Below are positions 58,111 through 64,000 of a stretch of DNA of 64,000 nucleotides, in pieces. The notes beneath the pieces are model-generated. The model had not been told where the DNA came from, did not search any database, and saw only the letters and a program-made list of their open reading frames with translations. The stretch spans positions 19,815,207 through 19,879,206 of the forward strand of contig NC_133665.1 of NCBI RefSeq assembly GCF_037893015.1, read 5' to 3'. The translations under genes and the position numbers were made by a program. This stretch comes from Macrotis lagotis (taxonomy: Eukaryota > Chordata > Mammalia > Peramelemorphia > Peramelidae). Numbering within the stretch: the stretch's first letter is position 1; every line of letters begins with the position of its first letter.

Positions 58111-58425
58111 TTAGATAGTAATTTTGCTATTAGGACCATTTTCAGTTGGTTAAAAAAAATGTATTAAGTACCTGATACATAGAAAGATACAAGAAAGAAA
58201 GACACATACATAAAGATAGATACAAAGAAAGTACACACAGCTCATTTGCCATCTTTTAAAAGCATTGCCTTGAATTGTTAATTTTCCTTTCATGTTAATT
58301 TGTTTCATTTCCTACCTAGGCCCGTGGATCTATTGAGGGCTGGGACAGGATACCTCCATTTGCCTTATTTATTAATTATTATCATCATCATCATAAATAA
58401 TAATAGAAATAGTTGACTTGTGTAG
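58111..58425. other. Unclassified intron 5 DNA
   Basis: Contains a short ATC/AAT-rich run near 58380-58405. No gene. Confidence 0.45.
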
Positions 58426-58429
58426 TGAT

Positions 58430-58645
58430 TTTTGGTTTGTAATATAATTGGTACACATTATCTCATTTGATCTTCACAATAGTCCTATGAAGCAAGTATT
58501 GCTGGAATTGTTATCTCCATTTTACAAGTGGGGAAACTAAGACTTAATAGTGGTTAAATGATTTGCTCTACTTTGTATCACTTGTGAGGGACAAAGGCAA
58601 GATTTGAGTACATATCCTCCTGGTTCTCCCCGTAACATCACCTTG
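58430..58645 (-). mobile_element. MIR copy
   Basis: Reverse: tatctcatttgatcttcaca, ctccattttacaagtgggga, aactaagacttaatag. Confidence 0.7.
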
Positions 58646-59039
58646 CCTTTCATAGAATAGGTAATCAGTAAATTCCCATTAAAAACTAAAAAAAAATTAT
58701 TAAAAACTGTTGCTTAATATGAGTATGTACACATGACTCATTTTATCTCTCCATGTCCTTGATAGAATTTTGTTTGTCTTGAAACAACATGGACCCAAGA
58801 TTTTTCAATATCTGTAATTTGTAAACATTTTTTTTTTGTTCTCACACCTTTTAGGTACAAATACTATATAGACAGGGAAGTAACAAGTAAAGATTCATTC
58901 CGGTCCAGAGCAAACATGTTCTAATGATTTAATGAAGAAGGATCCTCCCATTTGTACTCCACTCCTCTCTTACGACAACAGACTATTTGTGCAGATTCAG
59001 TATCCAGGCTATAGCAAAGACACTTGAACTGTGAACGAG

Positions 59040-59230
59040 AATATTAGGTTCTAGTCCTGGCTGTTATATATTGTGATAAATAATTTAAACCTATCTGGAC
59101 CTCAGGACCTCAGTTTCTTCCTTGGTAATGTGAAGGGATTGTACTAGATATTTTTATTGAATTTCTGCTTCTGTTCTCTGCTAGGTTCTGGGAAGTTCAA
59201 ATAAGACATGTATACTGGAACAAAGGGTTA
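59040..59230 (+). mobile_element. MIR-like relic
   Basis: Forward: ttctagtcctggctgttata, ctcagtttcttccttggtaa. Confidence 0.5.
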
Positions 59231-59239
59231 AGACATGAT

Positions 59240-59830
59240 TGACCTCTTTGACTTAGGTCCATCTCTCATCTTATCCATTCTTCATTTAACTGCTAAAATG
59301 ATTTTGCTAAAGTGCAAATCTGACCATGTCAATTTTCTACTAACAAACTACAGTGACTCCCTGTTACCACCAGGATCAAATATATTATCTTTTGTTTAAC
59401 TTTTGAAGCTCTTTGCACACTTATTCTGTTCCATCTTTCTGGTGTCTTATACTTTACTTCTCTGAAAATTCATTGTTCTGGTATCATTGACCCATTTGCT
59501 CATTCTCAAAGAGGCATTTCATCTCCTGACTTGACCTATTCCCTGGATTTCCCACCTCATCTCTGCATTGTGGGGATTTCTCTGGCTTCTTTTAAGACAA
59601 AACCCGAATCTCACTTATGGCAAGGGGCCTTTTCCTTGTCTCTCCTAGAACCTAGTACCTTCCCTCTGAGATTACCCTTTCATTACTGTAAATATCTTAA
59701 ATCTACCTAATTGTTTGCATGTGGTATCCTCTATTAGTTTGTGAACTTCCTATTGGTACAGATGGTAATTTTGTTTGTCTTTGTAGCCTCAGTGCATACC
59801 ACTGAGGCTTAATGAATGCTTGTTGACTAT
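59240..59830 (+). mobile_element. L2 3' region
   Basis: Ordered matches: atgattttgctaaagtgcaa, atctgaccatgtcaattttc, gtgactccctgttaccacca, gcttcttttaagacaaaacc and ggcttaatgaatgcttgttg. Confidence 0.85.
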
Positions 59831-60059
59831 CATTGATGTGTAATGTTATATGATAAACACATTGGAAAATTGCAAACTTAAGTGTTTTCTGAGGTCTTGA
59901 GTGAAAAAAGGTTTTTCTTGATCAAGAACCAAGAAATACTTCATTAAAAACAATTTAATTGTGCTTTTAAGGATGGACAAGTTTGACAAAAATAGAGAAA
60001 AATAATAGGTATAAGAAACAGCATGGAAAAAAGATTTATTTCTGGGAGAACTGAATAGT

Positions 60060-60530
60060 CCTATATGAATCAATTAAAATCTGTGAAGGAGTACAATGAA
60101 ATTAGAGTCTAGAATAAAAAATACCAGTTGATTGTGGAGTTTTGAAAAGGGAGATTTGAATGTTATTTTATAGGCTATTTTATAGATTTTTGAGCTTAGG
60201 AGAAAAATCTATGTATAAGGGAAGATCATTTTGACTATGATATGAAGGAAAATTTGAAGTTGTACAAAGGGAAGATAGGAAGACCTTTTCAATATTACTG
60301 TAATAATTAAGGTGGATAGTAATGAAAGTTGATACTAGTATAGTGACTGAGGGAGTAAGATGAAAGGGACAGGATATTTGTACAAGAGAAATTGTGAAAG
60401 TAAAATTAACAGACCTTGACAACTGAACTTGTTTGGGAGGTAAAAGTGAGGGAAGTTAAAAGACTCAAATTTGGGAGACTAGGAGTATCATTGACAGAAA
60501 TATTTAATTCTCTCATCAAAATCCTTTTCT
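60060..60530 (-). mobile_element. L2 internal region, reverse
   Basis: Purine-rich reverse L2 text (aagatcattttgactatgat, aattaacagaccttgacaac). Very old. Confidence 0.55.
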
Positions 60531-61979
60531 TAACACTAGATCCAGAGAATGTGAATCTACCTACTTTGCCTCTTTGATGTATCTCACACCCTCATTTTTT
60601 CTGGTATTATTTTCTTCAAGCTTCCTCTTTGGTCAGCCAAGAACTTTACTTGGTCTGTTTTTTTCCATAATTTGGGGCCCTTTTGGATTAGACGGATTTT
60701 GAATATAGTCCAAACAGAAAGTAGAAACCCTAGAACCCTGAGAAACTTTCGTTTTTGTTGACAGTTTGTAAGTTTTCCAGTTCCCCTGAGTTTAAGAGGA
60801 AAGAGGAAGAGAAATTTGTTGAATGTTTTTTAGTCATATTTTAACATTGATAATCTGCTGAAAATGACATATGAGATTTTGTAATGAGGCTTCACTCAGA
60901 TTTTTCTTTGAACTTAGTTCACTTTGGGGTAAGAGATAGTGGTAACAGCAGAAATTTACATTAACTTGAGTATTCAAAGCCTGTGGAGGGTGTTAGGATA
61001 TATTTTTGTGTAAAGACTACTCATCTATTATATTTGTCTTGCCACATATTTCTGACGCCATTGAGCCACTCCTGTCTTGGACTTTTTTTGTGGTGATATT
61101 GAGGTTCTCTTGAGAATTGGCTTGCTTTGATCCCCAGGAGCAGGAGTTTAGCATACAGCAGGAGTTTAATAAATAAATGCTTGTTGATTGATTGAATCTC
61201 CATACCATGCTACTCTTGCTTTCCTAAAAGTAAATTTCAAACAGTCCCCTCAGATCTCATCTAAAGGACATAAAGTAATATTTAGCCAAAAAGAACCTCA
61301 AATGGTGCCAGGGCTAGAAAGAGAGGGAATTGTTTATTGGCTTATATTTGTAGAATTAGAAAGAATCTCAAATTGATTAAATGACTTGCTAAACTCACTA
61401 GTTAGCTAGTAATTGAACATACTTAGAGTTGACCCAGGTCTTTTACCTCTTGGTTTAACAGTCTTTCCCCAGCACAGTATAAATACATTTTAGATAGTAA
61501 GGCACCTAACTTGCTTTAACATTCTCTGATTTTAAATCTTTTATTTCTAATATGGTTGACCTCTTAGAACCAGTAATATACCTGATTTTGAAGCCAGAAA
61601 GACCCTTCAAGTATTGTGTCTGACACATACTGATAATATAACCCTAGATTAGTTCCTTTAACCTCTCAGTGCTCTAAAGGTTCCAACTATATAGGCAGAA
61701 GATGCTGCCTCCCCAAGAGTTCCGTAGAACAGTGAAAGCATGCTTCTAGTTCTTATCGCATCCTCTGCAGCTCATCTGGAGGTTAAAAGACCTGTAACAC
61801 CAGTAGTGTAGAAGATTCCTATTTCATGTGAAAGGCTGATGATGTTGGAAAGCAGTCACGAAAAGGGGTAGGCAGAGAGGATTAATTAAGTTCATTCGGG
61901 TCCTATAGAGAAACAGGAAGAGAATGTAACCTTTCCTGAATGAGTCCCGGAATTATCCCCTGAAACAATGAGTTTGGAT
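60531..61979. other. Unclassified intron 5 DNA
   Basis: Apart from an L2/MIR 3' end at about 61130-61198 (ataaatgcttgttgattgat) no repeat or gene is recognised. Confidence 0.45.
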
Positions 61980-64000
61980 TTTTTAAATTTATTTTTATTA
62001 AAGATATTATTTGAGTTTTACAATTTTCCCCCAAATCTTGCTTCCCTCCCTCCACCCCCCCACGGAAAGCACTCTGTCAGTCTTTACTTTGTTTCCATGT
62101 TGTACCTTGATCCAAATTGGGTGTGATGAGAGAGAAATCATATCCTTAAAGAAGAGCAGAGAAGTCTAAGAGGTAACAAGATCAGACAATAAGATATCTG
62201 TTTTTTTCTAAATTAAAGGGAATAGTCCTTGCACTTTGTTCAGACTCTACAGCTCCTTATCTGGATACAGATGGCACTCTCCTTTGCAGACAGCAATTGT
62301 TCCCAATTGTTGCACTGATGGAATGAGCAAGTCCCTCAAGGTTGAACATCACTCCCATGTTGCTGTTAGGGTGTACAGTGTTTTTCTGGTTCTGCTCATC
62401 TCACTCAGCATCAGTCCATGCAAATCCCTCCAGGCTTCCCTGAAACCCCATCCCTCTTGGTTTCTAATAGAACAATAGTGTTCCATGACATACATATACC
62501 ACAGTTTGCTAAGCCATTCCCCAATTGAAGGACATTTACTTGATTTCCAATTCTTTGCCACCACAAACAGGGCTGCTATAAATATTTTTGTACAAGTAAT
62601 GTTTTTACCCTTTTTCATCATCTCTTCAGGGTATAGATCCAGTAGTGGTGTTGCTGGGTCAAAGGGTATGCACATCTTTGTTGCCCTTTGGGCATAGTTC
62701 CAACTTTCTCTCCAGAAAGGTGGATGAGTTCACAGTTCACCAACAATGTAACAGTGTCCCAGATTTCCCACAACCCTTCCAACAATGATCATTCTCCTTT
62801 CTGGTCATATTGGCCAATCTAAGAGGTGTGAGGTGGTACCTCAGAGAAGCTTTAATTTGCATTTCTCTAATAATTAATGATTTAGAGCATTTTTTCATAT
62901 GGCTATGGATTGCTTTGATCTCCTCATCTGTAAATTGCCTTTGCATGTCCTTTGACCATTTGTCAATTGGGGAATGGCTTTTTGTTTTAAAAATATCACC
63001 CAGTTCTCTGTATATTTTAGAAATGGGTCCTTTGTCAGAATCATTAGTTGTAATTGTAAAGATTGTTTCCCAATTTACTACATTTCTTTTGATCTTGGTT
63101 ACATTGGTTTTATCTGTGCAAAAGCTTTTTAATTTAATGTAATCGAAATCATCTTATTGGTTTTTGGTGATGTTCTCCAACTCTTCCTTAGTCATAAACT
63201 GCTCCCCTTTCCATAGATCTGACAGGTAGACTAGTCCTTGATCTTCTAATTTGCTTATACTATTGTTTTTTATGTCTATGTCCTGTAACCATTTGGATCT
63301 TATCTTGGTAAAGGGTGTGAGGTGTTGGTCTAATCTAAGTTTCTTCCATACTAACTTCCAATTATCCCGCAGTTTTTATCAAAGAGGGAGTTTTTATCCC
63401 AATGGCCTGACTCTTTGGGCTTATCAAACAGCAGATTACTATAATCCTCTCCTGCTTTTACACCTAGTCTATTCCACTGGTCCACCATTCTATTTCTTAG
63501 CCAATACCAAACAGTTTTGATGACTGATGATTTATAATATAATTTTAGATCAGGTAGGGCTAAGCCACCTTCTTTTGCACTTTTTTTCATTAAGCTCCTG
63601 GCAATTCCTGACTTTTTATTTCTCCATATGAATTTACTTACAATTTTTTCTAACTTGTTAAAGTAGTTTTTTTTTGGAATTTTAACTGGTAGGGCACTAA
63701 ACAGATAGTTTAGTTTAGGTAGAATTGTCATTTTTATTATATTAGCTCTACCTATCCATGAGCAGTTGATAATTGCCCAGTTATTTAAATCTAATTTAAT
63801 TTGTTTGAGAAGTGTTTTATAATTGTTTTCAAAAAGATTCTGAGTCTGTCTTGGCAAATAGACTCCCAAATATTTTATATTGTCTGAAGTTACTTTGAAT
63901 GGGATTTCTCTTTCTAGCTCTTCCTGCTGTTTCTTGCTAGACATAGATAGAAAAGTTGAGGATTTATGAAGGTTTATTTTATAACCTGCAACTTTGCTAA
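61980..64000 (-). mobile_element. L1 (younger marsupial family), runs off the right edge
   Basis: At least 2.0 kb reverse. 3' UTR 61980-62348; ORF2 C-terminus 62349-62675 (PFDPATPLLDLYPEEMMKKG); FTDEEIKAIHSHMKK near 62900. Then comes a 197-codon open stretch (63351-63944) with NIKYLGVYL, SWIGRANIIKMTILPKLNYL, FIWRNKKSGIAR and [15 protein letters not shown], typical of the segment after the L1 reverse transcriptase. Frames differ between pieces, so ORF2 is broken. A 6-bp taattg duplication lies near 63050. The 5' end is outside the window. Confidence 0.95.

Noticed and set aside
58300-61980. ABCC1 exon 6
   Set aside because: No acceptor followed by the expected linker text and an FWW-type motif was found; the exon is presumed beyond the right edge.
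63351-63944. A 197-codon host gene on the - strand
   Set aside because: Clear L1 ORF2 motifs ([29 protein letters not shown]).

Overview
The window is nuclear DNA from a marsupial mammal. It holds the 5' end of one protein-coding gene on the + strand, ABCC1 (MRP1, multidrug resistance-associated protein 1), in a dense field of retrotransposon relics. The mammalian call rests on the five recognised ABCC1 exons. The marsupial call rests on dozens of copies of a tRNA-headed CORE-SINE of the marsupial WSINE1/MON1 type, SINEs with an RTE(BovB)-like tail, and L1 copies whose 3' ends have the marsupial form. An Australian (perhaps dasyurid-like) lineage is my guess and is not proven. I see no bacterial, phage, CRISPR or rRNA signal, and I recognise no LTR element or endogenous retrovirus.

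Layout. Positions 1-6300 are 5' intergenic DNA made of L1, L2 and SINE relics. About 6490-7480 is a CpG island with the ABCC1 promoter, 5' leader and exon 1 (coding 6893-6940). Intron 1 (6941-48674, about 41.7 kb) is mostly repeats: about 25 short SINEs, three L1 3' ends of the younger family, many old L2 and MIR pieces, and several non-autonomous DNA transposon copies. Exons 2 to 5 follow at 48675-48851, 51464-51589, 54146-54283 and 56226-56351. Intron 5 runs off the right edge, and its last 2 kb is a 5'-open minus-strand L1.

The five exons have coding lengths 48, 177, 126, 138 and 126 nt. All lie between phase-0 introns and encode residues 1-205: the extracellular N-terminus and the five-helix TMD0 bundle that marks the long ABCC transporters. 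The core ABC transporter (TMD1-NBD1-TMD2-NBD2) is outside the window. Cys7, Cys32 and the Asn19 glycosylation sequon are kept. The second N-terminal sequon of human MRP1 (Asn23) is absent.

Most notable points: intron 3 appears to use a GC donor (GC-AG). A C20 run sits 47 bp before exon 3, and a UG-rich tract precedes exon 4. Intron 2 carries a diverged local duplication of about 200 bp. A SINE has a second SINE's tail trapped inside its target-site duplication. Two SINE copies carry deletions bounded by short direct repeats. There is a perfect 34-bp palindrome. I found no new multi-gene system; the window is an ordinary mammalian locus with interesting local details.
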